Shown here: positions 45,133 to 57,600 of the stretch, one piece after another | How the letters are laid out: every line of letters starts with the position of its first letter | Position numbering within the stretch: position 1 is the first letter of the stretch | DNA from: Megamerina dolium | Taxonomy: Eukaryota; Arthropoda; Insecta; Diptera; Megamerinidae | NCBI GenBank assembly: GCA_963854835.1 | Contig: OY978525.1 | Span: forward strand, 2,871,501-2,935,500 | Reading direction: 5' to 3' | DNA: 64,000 nucleotides | The notes under the pieces: model-generated | Database searches by the model: none | What the model was told of the DNA's origin: nothing | Seen by the model: the letters and a program-made list of their open reading frames with translations, nothing else | Translations under genes and position numbers: made by a program

Positions 45133-48100
45133 CTATCCAAATATGTTATCATAGATTTTGTACCAAAATCCATTACGTCTAAATATTGCATCAACATTGG
45201 TTTGTTCCATAAAAAGTTTGTACTCTTTAAGTGTGGTGGGTTCAAGGGGGCCCCAATCGGCATCCGGTTTAAAAGTTTGTACGATACGTTCGAATAAGCT
45301 GCCGCCAGATTCTTTACTTACAGCACGCACACCCCAAATAAGCAATTGGCCAATGCCAAAGGCCGATAAACACCAACCAAATACTAGCAATTGAAAAATA
45401 TAGTTATAGAATATTTAGGAAAAGCAAAAAATCGTGCTAGCTTACTGTAAACACCATCCTGATATGTGTAACCATTATATTGTAGCGGAGTGTAATCGAT
45501 TAGCGTGTACAATAAAATGGCAGTCATTAAAACAGGCGTTACGATAGCCCAGCAAATTCGATAATAAATTGACGTCTTAATACCCAGCATGAATTGGACA
45601 TCTTGACAAAAGCGTTTCACTCCTGCATTGGATAGATAAAATTATCAATCAATCCAAAAAACGAGTAAATTATAAATTTACAAAAATTACCATAAATCCA
45701 GCCAACCGCCAGCAATTCAAATATGGCCAATACCAGCGCAACAAAGGAGGCACCATAAAAATCGAGCAATGACAAAATATATTGACCACCCGGTGTTATA
45801 TAAATCAATCCGATCAGATAGCAGATCACAGCAATGCCAATTACAATTACCCAATGCTTGGTTTTTGTAAATTGTTCCTTGAGCACTGTCATCACACAAG
45901 ACGCCATGCCCACATTGCTTCCGATGCCCAGCACGAAAAGCATAAGAAAGAATAAAATCGAAAATATTTGCGGTACAACTTTGAATTTCGCAATTGCATC
46001 CGGATATGAAATGAACGCCAATCCAGTGCCACCCTTAACGACGCTGCGTATATCCGTAGTATTTGATTCATGGGCAAGATTTCCCAAAATACCAAATATA
46101 ATAATGCCCGAAAGTAGTGAGGTGAACGTATCCAGTGTTGTAACTATTGTTGCATCTCTAAAGAGGGCAATAAGAATATAAGCTAACTCCAAAAATCTCC
46201 AAAATGAAATGTCTCTTACCTCTTTATATTGTGTCCGAAACGATTGTAAGATGCATACATGATAATATTGCCAAAGCATATGGCCAATGAGAAGAATACT
46301 TGTGTCACAGCCGCATACCATACCTACAATAAATGATGAAAATACATAACTCTCTTCATCACATTTCTGTACGCTTCCACATACCTTTGGTTCCAATAAT
46401 CTATCCCATTGTGGCTTTAAAAAATACAACACACCATCAAATGCACCTGGCAAGGTCAATGAACGCACCAGCAGTATCAACATGACGACATAGGGGAAGA
46501 GAGCTAAGAAATAGGAAGCTTTTCCAGAGCTTTTAACACCTTTAATCATAATTGCGGCAACGATAATCCATGAAATGGCCAATGTTAGAGCCAAACTCCA
46601 GCTGGGATAACCAATGCCATCATCAATGGAATCCTTCTCACGTAATATGATGTTACTAAAAAAATATACAAATATAGAATTCGCTATAAGAACTTTTTAA
46701 TAAAACTACTATAAAAACTACTAAATATGTTGAGGCGGATCAAATTTTGAAATGGCTTGGCTTGGCTCGAAAAACATAAAAGTATAAATTTTTAGGGAAA
46801 GCCGGCTAAGAAGTGGAGATAGGGTAAATGTGTACAAAGGAAATTTTGAGGAGGAAAAATTAATGGGGGTCAGTCATACAATTAAGAACGATAGACAATT
46901 CCTGTTATTCCAGTTACTGCCGCTTTTTAGATTTTTTTGGTCATTTTGTATGGCAGTGCCTTTAAGGCGTCGGATAGGGGATAAGCCTGTTTGGAGAAAA
47001 TGTTGAAAAATAAAAATAATGTAGGTCAATGATACAATTCGAGGTTATGAGGTTATTTGTAGATTTTTAATGTTTTTTTCCGGTCATTTTGTATGGCAGG
47101 TCCCTTAGGGCGAAGAGATAAGGGATAAGTCTGCTTGGAGAAAATGTTGAAAAATAAAAATAATGTAGGTCAGTCATACAATTCATCGCTCTAAAGACTA
47201 TACGTTTTCAGTTATGTGGATATTTGTGGAGTTTAGGTGTTTTATTAAAATTATTTTATATGGGAGTCTCCTTATTGGGTGAAGTTAGGCGCCAAGAAAA
47301 TGTTCAGAGAAAATATTGACAGAGAAAAAAAAATATTGGTCATCCATAAAGCCGCTCTAATGGGTATCAGTCATACATTTCACAGCGATAAGCGATTCCT
47401 GTTACTACAGTTATTGCCGATTTTTAAATTTTTTCCGGTCATTTTGTGTGGCAGTTACCTTAAGGCGTAGGGATAGGGGAAGTCTGCTTGGGAAAAATGT
47501 TGAAGAATAAAAATAATGTAGGTCAATCATATAATTCGCAGTTCTAGGGGTGATTCCTGTTCAGTTATAAGGTTATTTGTCAATTTTAAATGTTTTTTCG
47601 GTCATTTTGTATGAGAGTCCCCTTAAGGCGTAGAGATAGAGGATAAGTCTGTTTGGAGAAAATGTTAAAAAATAAGAATAATGTCGGTCAGTCATACAAT
47701 TCGTAGCTCTAAGGGCTCAAATCGACAAGTAACCTTATAACTGAACAGGAGTTCAGTTATAAGGTTACTTGTCGATTTGAAATGTTTTTTCCGGTCATTT
47801 TGTATGGCAGACCCCTTAAAACGTAGAGATAGGGGATAAGTATGTTTGGCGAAAATATTGAAAAATAAAAATAATGTAGGTAAGTAATACAATTCGCAGC
47901 TCTAAAGACGATTCCTGTTCAGTTATGGGATTATTTGTGGTTTTTAGATTATTTGTATGGGAGTCCCCTTATAAGGCGAAGGTAACTGGTAAGTACATTT
48001 AGAGAAAATGTTGAGTCTCATTAATCACCGCTCTAGGCGCGATTCTTTGAAAGTCATTTTCGATTTTCAGCGATAAATGCTTGAAATGGTTCAAATTTTA

Positions 48101-49003
48101 TGTTTTTTCGCTGAGCCAGGTAGTAAAAATGTTACTCCATACAATTTAATCGATCTTAATATCAAAAATACTTACGTAAAATAGAACTCGGCCGATGTGG
48201 TCTTCACAGTTGCTTCACTAGATGGTGTCGAATTGAGATACGAGTGTGATTGTGGTGTCGAATCAATGCAATTATCACCCCATTCTTTGCGGCAATAACT
48301 CCAAGGTAGAATGGGATAGAATGAATCTATAAAGTAGCGTAATGTCAGTGCCATCAAAGTGGCATAGTAGGTGGTAACGATACCTGTTCCTAATACCTGA
48401 CCATAGCCAACACCTAAAATACATAAAATGAGTGTTTAGAATTATTAATTTCGAAAATATAATCAGTACCCACCTCTCATTACTGGAGAAAAATCGAATA
48501 CTTTCACACTGCCACGACTAGAAAATTGACCCAGTAGCATTTCCATATAATAGACCGGTTTACCGACCAGAAATAAAACTATGATATAAGGTATAACAAA
48601 AGCGCCACCACCATTCTCCAAGGCGGTGAATGGAAAGCGCCATACATTGCCCAAACCGACAGAAAGTGCAATGCAAGACATCAGAAATTCGATGTCATTA
48701 TTCCATTTGTCACGCTTTTTCGGTATGGTAGTTTTCTATAATGAATTGTAACGGAGCAGATGGAATAATGATATACATAAAATGAAGAATTGCCCACGTC
48801 TATACCTCTTCCACTGTAATTTGAGCGGGCATTGTAATTCCAATGATTGCAGTGGTCGGTGCCTTTGATGTTCCATTCATTTGGAATGCATAATTACTAT
48901 CTGCTGTCGATTTATATTCGCCCGGTATGGAAGTTACAACGGGTGTGCTGGCATTCAATGTACCAACATAGGCTTGATTCAAATAACCGCCATTTTTGTC
49001 CAT
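45133..49003 (-). CDS. SLC6 sodium-coupled transporter, insect nutrient amino acid transporter (NAAT) type, eight coding exons
   Basis: Exons are 48806-49003, 48474-48735, 48176-48413, 46385-46655, 46220-46323, 45691-46157, 45446-45622 and 45133-45383. All are GT-AG and every phase joins in frame (1968 bases, 655 residues, normal for the family). ATG 49003 is chosen because a TAA lies in frame at 49049-49051. By family knowledge SLC6 proteins use sodium and chloride gradients to import amino acids or transmitters across the plasma membrane through 12 helices. TM1 shows [20 protein letters not shown] (NVWRFPF 96-102), with [12 protein letters not shown] after TM2. Loop EL2 has the Cys pair C194/C202 and an N-glycosylation site (NST). 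TM6-8 keep [19 protein letters not shown] and [24 protein letters not shown] and [20 protein letters not shown] mark TM10. The C-terminus WGPLEP is typical of NAAT-like fly proteins. Substrate is not known, and several Drosophila paralogues are equally close by eye. Confidence 0.95.
46656..48175 (+). repeat. Family B array inside transporter intron 3
   Basis: The 1520-base intron contains about seven plus-strand units (about 46790-48050). They have TCATTTTGTATGGCAG cores, GATAGGGGATAAGTCTG, GAGAAAATGTTGAAAAATAA and AATAATGTAGGTCAGTCATA blocks, spaced about 150-190 bases. Units here are more alike than in other family B arrays. A perfect fold-back lies inside at 47717-47780. Confidence 0.85.
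47717..47780. repeat. Perfect 30-bp inverted repeat with 4-base loop
   Basis: Bases 47717-47746 are exactly the reverse complement of 47751-47780, with AGGA between. The right arm (GTTCAGTTATAAGGTTACTT and on) is the normal family B sequence. The left arm is an inverted copy inserted into the array. If the intron is transcribed, the RNA can form an uninterrupted 30-bp hairpin. Confidence 0.95.
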
Positions 49004-49049
49004 GATGCAACTCCTTTGTGCTTCTGCCGCACGGAATTTCACTTCTTTT

Positions 49050-50050
49050 TACTGTGTTCCAAAAGTAACAGTATATTTGTCAGCGACAATAGCATTATCT
49101 GAAATGAAGAAGTAACAAAATATTGAAAAATTCAATGAAATGATATTTAGAAATTTTAAAAAAATAATTATTTTTCAAATAAAAGTAATTATTAATTTTT
49201 TTTGTGGTATTTTCCATTGCTCAGTAACAAAACTTATATGTAAACAATAAACAAAATAGTTAAATAATTCTTTACGAGTTCATGTAAGAATGCAACCTTG
49301 GACTCTGTTTTTGCAGCACCGGCGTGGCAATAACATTAAAGTGGGACATTAACGAATAGCAAATCAATCAAAGAATATCTCTTAATTGATTTGCACTCAC
49401 AAATACACTCACACATATCTGGCTATTGTTTGTGTAATAAAATAACATGTTTCGAAGTTGAAAGAGAGCCAACCTCTTTTAGTCAATAAAATCAAATTCT
49501 TAATTTTTGCAAGTATAGCAAGTATTAGCTCTGGAATATACCAGATTATACTGGCAAAATAAAAAAAAAATCTTTCCATAAAAATGATCTTATGAATAGT
49601 CATAGTATTGTACCGAGTGTGTATAAGCCACAAAAATGCCAACAGCAATAATAGCCTCAAAAGCAGTAGCGGCAGAAGAAAAAATTGTAGTAAAGAAGAA
49701 GATGTACCACCATAAAAATGAACAAATAAATATATATATTCGTTTTGGGGAAAAAGTATCGGGCGCATAATAATTTATAATTTCTGGCTTTCCGCCAATA
49801 ACAGTAATGGCAATTATTCGATTAACTTCTGTTATATTTTTCGTATAGGACTTCATAATTCGATCGTTATAGAATTTTTGTGATGTTTAGTTGAAAAAAC
49901 TGAATCAAAAAATTTGCACAGACATCTTTTGAAACCAACTTTATACCAACGAGGTACCATTACAAAGACCTAAAACGACAATACATTTTCGCAGCCTCTT
50001 TTTGAATGCAAACCAACGCAAGTAAGAGCAATTATTCGACTAGGGCCGAA
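49050..50050. other. Region upstream of the transporter
   Basis: A 5' UTR or promoter is expected here but cannot be pinned. The frames at 49409-49856 lack domains. Confidence 0.4.
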
Positions 50051-50054
50051 ATGA

Positions 50055-50432
50055 ATGTTAGTCAGGAGGTTCATAACTGCAAACAAACAGATTTTCTTTC
50101 TATTAAATTCTGACAACTTTTCACACATCGTTCGGCGTTTTAATCGCACTACTTGTGGAGTTTCGGAGAGAAAAGTCGTACGCAAGATCTTTGGACCTAT
50201 TCGCGTTGGTGGCGAGTATCGAATAAGGTACAACCATGAGCTGTACGAGCTGTATGCCGATATTGACATAGTAAAGCGCATCAAAATCCAGCGGTTGCGT
50301 TGGCTAGGTCATGCCGAGCGAATGGAAGTGCACATTCCAGCTAAGAAGGTGTTATATTCGGAACCCGCTGGAGGACAACGCAGAAGAGGAAGACCTAATC
50401 TCCGATGGAACATTCTAAATGGCGCCAGCTAG
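50055..50432 (+). mobile_element. Non-LTR retrotransposon fragment, 3' end of ORF2
   Basis: One open frame (125 codons) ends with SERKVVRKIFGPIRVGGEYR, IRYNHELYELYADIDIVKRI, KIQRLRWLGHAERM and PAKKVLYSEPAGGQRRRGRP. This is the usual C-terminal tail of insect LINE ORF2 proteins. It is closely related to 23560-24055 but better kept in the middle, and it breaks off soon after NLRW. There is no catalytic domain, so it is inactive. Confidence 0.78.
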
Positions 50433-50514
50433 CGAAGAATAAAGAAGCATGTCATATTCGGTCTAAATCGATATTTGGTTGTTATGGACACATAACTAAC
50501 GAACGAAGTTGTGT

Positions 50515-50820
50515 ATTTTCATAGCTCAGTAGTTAGTTTTGATCTCCGGCTGAAGCATAAAGCATTTAATATTGAAACGATTTTTCTTTCGAACTGTACC
50601 CACCTGTCAGCAAGCAATTGACAATTCTTTCGGCAGTAACAATTTGCCATGACAAAGCTCTAAAAAAGTAATATCACAAGGGTTCTGCCGTTCGGAATCT
50701 GTTAATATAAGTAAGGCTCTTTTAATATTGTCCGCAAATGTAACACAGTACAGTAACAGTACTGGAAGAGAAGTTCGGCCAGAGGGATCTTTGGGGTCCA
50801 TAAATGTCTCACAAACACAC
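50515..50820 (+). mobile_element. tRNA-derived SINE, internally deleted head
   Basis: An A-box-like TAGCTCAGTAGTTAG (about 50523) is followed almost at once by GGCTGAAGCATAAAG, so the part holding the B box has been lost. The body matches the SINE at 52314-52680: GATTTTTCTTTCGAACTGTA, CACCTGTCAGCAAGCAATTG, TTCTGCCGTTCGGAATC and GAGAAGTTCGGCCAGAG. It ends near a CA microsatellite at about 50814-50830. Confidence 0.8.
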
Positions 50821-52299
50821 ACACACACAGAGTTTCGTCTAATATTCTATAGAATGAGACGTTTTTGGCAGACGGTGACCCGGCATGATGTACAATTACC
50901 TTCCTGTCCCATTGAACCACAATGTCACAGTTAGACTCACTAAATTTTTATGGAATTATAGAAATAAATTTTCTTTGAATAAATTCTGTTACTTTTTTTT
51001 ATGAATTTTTCACCGTTTCACAGTAGTTCCTCTCAACAATAGCTATAAGTGCTGGGTTTATCACTGTCGGCAAAGCTTCATTTTACCCAATAACAAATTT
51101 ATTTAAACCTAGGAAAGTTTGAGGCATTTTCGACGAGAAAACAGTTTAACAAAAATGACATCATTTTCTCTATACCGTTGTGATATTTATATTAGCAGAA
51201 ATTATTGAAAAATCAACGCTGGTGCTGCATTTTACAAAGGAACGCTGAGCGATTTTGACAATTGCTTGTGTGGTTGTCAAAAGGTGAGATTCCGAAATGA
51301 CAGTTCAAGTGACTGTTTCACTTTTTTGTGTTTATTGTTGTAATATAGTGAAATATAACGGTGTTTTTCTCTCATTTTTTGTGGCTTAATACTTTTGAGG
51401 CGCATTACACTAATTTTTTTTCCGCAAGAGCAGCTTGCATATCAACTTTTAACTGTAAGAATACAGCATTGCCAGTTGCAGCCAATATTTTTACAATTAT
51501 GCAGCATAAGGTTGCATTTGGATAGAGAGAAAAACAAAGTCCGACTCTTTTTTCCCAACGCAACATACATATATACAAATTTATTTGTGCATCATCACGT
51601 GTTCTACGTGTTAATAACCGGTTTTGTATTATTATTATTATTATTACATATTACTACATAATATTACTATTGTTATTATTATTATTATTGTTGTTGTTAC
51701 AGCGATTATGTTGTTTGTGTTTATACATATGATGCAAGTAAATTTCAGCAATTTTATACTACGAAATTTTTTTGTATGTAGGAATTTACAAGTGTATGAG
51801 TAGACGTCATAAAATGTACGTAAATTCAATAGAACGATATTGAAATATGAACACACAAATATGACGGTTACTTAATGAAGTTGTCTACTATATATTGTTA
51901 TTGGTGGCGTTGTTGTAATATTTTAATTATACTTTAAACACGTATGCACACTATAAGCCAATACCTATTTGAAATAAATTCGATTTAATTTCAATGACGA
52001 TTGTAAAATAATGCAATTCATTATGTGTTTATGTTATTTGATTTTAATTAACAGAAATATTAATAATAATAATACGTTGGAATCTGTTATGAGCAATGAG
52101 CCGGTTTCACTACCGCAAACTTGAAATGTCAGATGCAAAAAAAAAAAATACTTGTCGCAGTACTAGTAATTTAATGCAATACTTCTTATCAAAATTCATA
52201 TAGGTCTCGACTGACTGACTGACTTTTGAACTATGTGAAAGTGAAATCCGTTGACATTTAACTCTATGAGTGGAGTTTTTCATTTAACTCATGAAGCGA
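50821..52299. other. Intergenic DNA, no gene seen
   Basis: An ATT/GTT microsatellite lies at about 51627-51705. The 88-codon frame at 51395-51661 has no domain. Confidence 0.4.
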
Positions 52300-52313
52300 A
52301 TATGCAAGCATAA
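52300..52313. repeat. Target-site duplication of the SINE, left copy
   Basis: ATATGCAAGCATAA, identical to 52681-52694 on the other side of the SINE. Confidence 0.9.
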
Positions 52314-52680
52314 AAAAAAGAAAAATAAATATGTGGCACTTAAAGCCCCAAAGGCTTCATTGGCCGAGCTTCTCTTCCATTACTGTTGTGCGTCTTAAAT
52401 TTTGGACAGTATTAGAATGGACCTACTTATTTTAGCCGGTTCCGAACGGCAGAACACTTGTGACATCACTTTTTCTGAGCTTTGTCACAGAGTTCTTTTT
52501 AGAAGCTTTTTTTATGGCAAGTTGTTACTGCCGGAAGAATTGCCAATTGCTTGCTGACAGGTAGGTACCGTTCGAAAGAAAAATCTTTTCGATATTAAAT
52601 TTGTTATGCATCAGCCGAGTATTGAACCACGACCTACAGATCAGAAGGCGAACACACTAACCACTGAGCTACGGCACTGT
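52314..52680 (-). mobile_element. Full-length tRNA-derived SINE with target-site duplication
   Basis: Read on the minus strand, it starts at 52680 with a tRNA-like head. The polymerase III A box is TAGCTCAGTGGTTAG and the B box GTGGTTCAATACTC is about 45 bases later. A body of about 290 unrelated bases follows, ending in GTGCCACATATTTATTTTTC and a T-rich tail. A perfect 14-base duplication, ATATGCAAGCATAA, flanks it at 52300-52313 and 52681-52694. That shows insertion by retroposition and makes this the reference copy. Two other copies lie at 1-222 and 50515-50820. The parent tRNA was not identified. Confidence 0.9.
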
Positions 52681-52694
52681 ATATGCAAGCATAA
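52681..52694. repeat. Target-site duplication of the SINE, right copy
   Basis: ATATGCAAGCATAA, identical to 52300-52313. Confidence 0.9.
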
Positions 52695-52929
52695 GCAATA
52701 TAAAAAAGAGAATAAATTTAAATAAAATACCTACTCTAATTTATATATTTTGGACATTGAGAGTTATTACTGTTTCCATACATATTTTTTCCTATTAAAC
52801 TGAAAAAAAACAGTTAAAAATATATGAATACGATTTTGAGATGTGAATTGAGAAAAAAATATCAAACAAAAAATCAAAAAATTCTGCAAATAAACATTTT
52901 TTATTCATGACAACACATATAATATATGA

Positions 52930-53775
52930 GCCTTTTTTGGCTTAGATAGGTAGGTATGGGATGGCTGTTGCGAACGGGCACATTTAGACCATCATAGGCC
53001 GATTGTGTTACCAAATGGTCTCTAACCCTAACTCGCTAACTCAAACCATTTTGATATTAAAATGAAGCGTGTGAGATCCCTCACTTTTGCTGTTGAAAGA
53101 CTAATGAGGCTGTCTGAATTGTGTAAACTTAGATGTGACAAGCGCCTGCGGCGAAGTGACGGCCATGAACACATTAAGTGTAGGATTGACTCCTTTTCTT
53201 TCTCATCTCTGCAGCTTCTGCAAAAGTTGTGCGTTAGGTGGCTAAATCCTACTCTTTTAGCATGTATGCCAAGAACGCAGTGGACTGTTATTACTCCAGT
53301 CGTGATCCTCAACACGCTTCTATCTAGACTGAGCAGACGCGGTTACGCGGTCTTGCCCGTGATAGAGCGTGTCCAGAGGTCATTTGTTTTGTCTGTCATT
53401 TTCCCCTTTATTGTTAGTTCATAGATGCTCAATGGAGTGCCCATGCTTGCAAAACCAGTGGAGAGTTCTAGCGTCGTGCCATTTCTGGCTAGTTCGTCCG
53501 CCCTGCAATTGCCTGGAATGTCACTATGACCCGGCATTCACATTAGGTGCAGATTGCACTGCACAGCCATCTCATCGAGAGATCTGCGGCAGTCGATCGT
53601 GGTCTTGGATGTTAAGATATGTGATCCAAGTGCTTTGATAGCAGCTTGGCTATCAGAGATAATCCCAATATCTCTCATGGAGATTATGTTTTCTCTGTCT
53701 ATAGATAGGGCTATTGCCTTAACTTCTGCTTGGATGACACTGCAATGGTTAGGCAGCCTAAAAGAGTGATTTTCT
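52930..53775 (-). mobile_element. Jockey-type non-LTR retrotransposon 3' fragment with RNase H
   Basis: On the minus strand LPNHCSVIQAEVKAIALSID, IGIISDSQAAIKALG and PGHSDIPGNCRADELARNG are RNase H motifs. The catalytic Glu (QAEV), Asp (SDSQ) and Asp (RADE) are visible, but the first Asp region (TDGS) is missing because the copy is 5' truncated. A TGA replaces the Trp expected before PGHSD near 53538. After a frameshift near 53320 the terminal domain follows, with CRSCRDEKEKESILHLMCSW and LTRFILISKWFELAS, a Cys/His pattern usual at the end of these proteins. The untranslated tail continues to about 52930. It is dead. Confidence 0.85.
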
Positions 53776-56700
53776 GGGTTACGGACCTGACATTCGAATT
53801 CAAAAAATATGAAATTTAGAACAAAAAAAAAAAAAAAAAAAATTAATTGAGATGATCAATCTGGACTTATATCTTAATATTTTCTTATTTAAGCATTATT
53901 ATTGAGGATTAAAATAAATTTCCGTGCATTAAGCATTATAAAAATGTTTTCCTAATTTTTGGGGTTTTTTTTTTTAATTTAAAAAATGGTCGAATTTTAA
54001 ATGGTGAGTAAAAGAACGAGCTTAAAGCAAAAAAAAAAAATAATAATAATTCAAAAATATATTATTATAAATATATAAATTATAAATATATTTTTATTCC
54101 TACGATTTTTCCCAAATATTTTTTTTCCCATAACAATTTTGTGTTAAAATTTTTTTTGTATTTTGGCCCATTGCACGTAAACTACTAAACCGATTAAAAA
54201 TATCATCAGCAATATTTGTTAGTTTATTGGACTACATATCTTCATTTTGATAGCTTTGACAAACAGATCGGTAGTACCATGCTGGAGATATGGTTTATAT
54301 AGTAAAATTGCAAAACTGCAAAAAAAAAAAATCTCAAATTAAAATTAAATTCTAAAAACCCGACAACACTAAAATATAGATAAAAAAAAAAATGGTCTAA
54401 ATTCACACGATCGCCGTGTAGAAATAAAAATGGACAAATTATGCCAAATATCAGTTTTTTTTTCTGAAATTTCTGTTTTTGCGAATAGATTAACATATTT
54501 TTATACAAAATCTATAGAAAAAATCAAAATGATATTACCAAAATTCATTTTTTTCCTCAAAATTGGAATCGTTTGTTTATTTATAGCATTTATCATTAAT
54601 TAATTCATTTCGTTTACTCTTCTCTTAATATTCCACTATAATATATATATTGTATATGAGACTATATTAGCAAAACTTTAATTTGTTCAAATATATTCAA
54701 TTTAATTCTAGTGGTGATTTGCATTTTAATGAATATTCAAATGGCAATTAAAGTTTGTGTTTGCCGATAGTGATGATCATTGATTATTTTTTTCTTATAA
54801 ATAATCCAATGAATTATTACATGAACAGATCAGCTTGTGAAACATCTAATAATACAATTAAAAGTCAGCGTGTCAAACCTGTTTCAAGTGTTACTCTGCG
54901 CTTAAACACAGCACGTTACTTTATGATTATTTACACTTTGTCTGACAATATTATTATTAATAAATAAATATAATTGTTTAATGTATATTATTAAACTATA
55001 ATATGTCGTCTGCATATAATTAAATAATGATAAAACGAATTTCACTGAATTAACTATGTATAATGGGATTTGGTATAGTCCATATCATTTATTGTCAAAA
55101 AAAAAAAAGTGCATTCAATATTTCCACCATCCAATTATTATGCTTATTTAGAAGGTAAACATAAGAATTAATCATTTTGCTTTGACATAATAAAAGCATA
55201 AAGATTATATGAAATGAAATACTCTCTAATTACCATCTTCATAGAGATGCATATATGGAATAGACAGACATGCATATTTTGCATACATTTATCATAGCGA
55301 CTATGTAAATATATATATGTACACAGTCTCGTTCACAATTCATATTTTTTTTTAATGATCATGTCGAGACAACAATAGCACAGTGTAAAGATAAATTAAA
55401 ACAAATAAATGAATACCAATAAAACGCACTCAAAAATGAAAGAGGTGACAAAATGTCAGTCAATAATGTTGTCTTCTCAAAAAAATGAATAGAATTTTAC
55501 AATTCACCACAATGGTGAATTTCAATTATTATTCAATTTTGATTTGCCGTAGGATTCTTGTTCTTGCTCTAAGGTGACCATTTGAATTTAATAAAATCAG
55601 AATCAGAAAAACTTAAAAACATTTTTTTTTAAAGTTTTTTCTATGGAAAATGTAAAAAGAGTTTACATATTTTTAATATAATTGCATAATGAAATGAAGG
55701 AAAAAATTGGAATGTTCTGTTAAAGAGATCTACATAACAAGTAAAACACGAAATAGGGATTAGAAACTTTACCGATTTACTCTTATTGAGTCACTTACAT
55801 CATTTAATAATCAGAAGTTCAATCATTTTCTAACCGATTCTTCCAATGATTTATATTTCGATAAATGAGAAAATCGACCCTTCGAAAGGTTTCATTTGGT
55901 TTTGTTGGCTAAATGAAAATATTCCAGATTTTTAATGATTTTACAACGGAGAAAAATTGAGATTTCGAAAAGTAAATTTGCTTTCTTTGGATATTCCTTG
56001 AATATCCCACCTTTTTCTCCAGTTTAACAACAATTTTTGGCAACAGTTTATAAAAAATGATCAGAATTTGCACTAATATTCTGAAAAACTATGAAATTTC
56101 AAATAAAAATACTATTCACCTATTGGAATCGATTGTAAATATTCAGAGGTTAGACACCTTTTCGTAATGTTTCTATTAGATTATAAGATTTAAGTGAAGT
56201 ATTCCGTGAAGGTCGCCCATCACTGCTGTTTTTTAAAGGCGAAAAACATCAAATTATTGATTCATATTCGCACATATTCGCTTAATTTCTTACGACTTCT
56301 TCCAGTTCAATTTTCTTGAAAACCTGAAGAGTGCATTGAATTATTTCGAAGGCAATTTAGAGTGGAGTAAATTATTCGCAAATAAATTAATATTAATGCA
56401 AAAGTGTTAAAAAAACTTGAAAGTGAATATTGTAAAAAAAAGCAAAATCAACTTTTGCCTGATTGATTTTATGCAAAACTCTTTCTATAAAAATATAGAA
56501 TTATTCATCTCTGTCATAAATATTGAATTAATTAATTCCCGTCATAAATAATAATAATTATTGTATAATAATAATTAATTCAATATTAACACACAAATTT
56601 CCACTTTCAAATGCCAGTCGCAATGAGAAATTATTATTATAATTTTATTTTGCATTTTCCCACCAAAACACAATATGTATATATTCCAATAAGTCAAATG

Positions 56701-57600
56701 AATATTCTGATTATATTTGGATATAAATTTGAAAAAATTAACAAATATACTTTCTATTCGTTTTTTTTCTTTCATCGTGAAAGCAAACGACAAAAATAAT
56801 AAAATAATTGACGGTCACTCTATACTTGGAGACATTATTATTGGCATTGTGATGCTGTTAACAAGGGGAATGCTCACGTGTGAATGAGTTTGCTGATTTT
56901 TTTTGCTCTCTTTTTAAATTAATAAATTAAATCATTCATATCTATTGTAACTATCAATAACCGATTAAGTCGAGAAATGATTTAGAAATGATTTATGATT
57001 TATGAGATTTACTAGTTATCATATTCTGTTAAAGCTTCGTAAGAATTAGATTTAAAGAATTTTATGAAAATTTCAAAAAACCAATATTCTAATAAGCAAC
57101 AAAAAATTTATTACATAAACATTTTTAATAATAGCTGATTTTTTGGTTCATTCCGAAGCTATTGAATGCTTCAAATTTGTTCGCTCTCCTAAATAAGTTT
57201 TTAATGATTTTGTCACTTAATTCTGTCTCTCTCTCTCTCTCACTCTAGTAAAATTAAAAAAAAAAAAAAAAAAAAGAAAGTGATTTAGGCGGTTATGACT
57301 TTTTGCCACATATTTGTAGCTTTAATTTGCAAACATATATACAAACAATTAAGAAGATTGGAAATAAACGAAGATACAGAGACAATACAAATTGAAATCA
57401 GAGTAAACAATAATAAATAATAAATAAATAGCAATTATCTAAATTGGTAAATTGTTGTAAAATTCAGACGTAGCAACAATAAAACAAAGAAGAACGATCG
57501 ACAGAATATTTATGAGCTTGCATTGCAATGTTTAATTGTGTGATGATACAATATAAATTTCTTTAACACTCTTTAAAGTGATTTACCTTCAATGAGTATA
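53776..57600. other. A+T-rich intergenic DNA, no gene seen
   Basis: Very A+T-rich with poly-A at 53823-53842 and many T-tracts. A short CT run lies at about 57225-57245 followed by poly-A. No coding frame, RNA gene or regular array was recognised in these 3.8 kb. Confidence 0.45.

Noticed and set aside
45834..46181. 115-codon plus-strand frame
   Set aside because: Antisense shadow of transporter exon 6.
49409..49856. Overlapping minus-strand frames of 119 and 88 codons upstream of the transporter
   Set aside because: Leucine- and phenylalanine-rich low-complexity translations with no domain or splice link to the gene.
52605..52680. Possible functional tRNA gene (minus strand)
   Set aside because: Acceptor stem does not pair and the sequence continues as the SINE body inside a 14-base target duplication.
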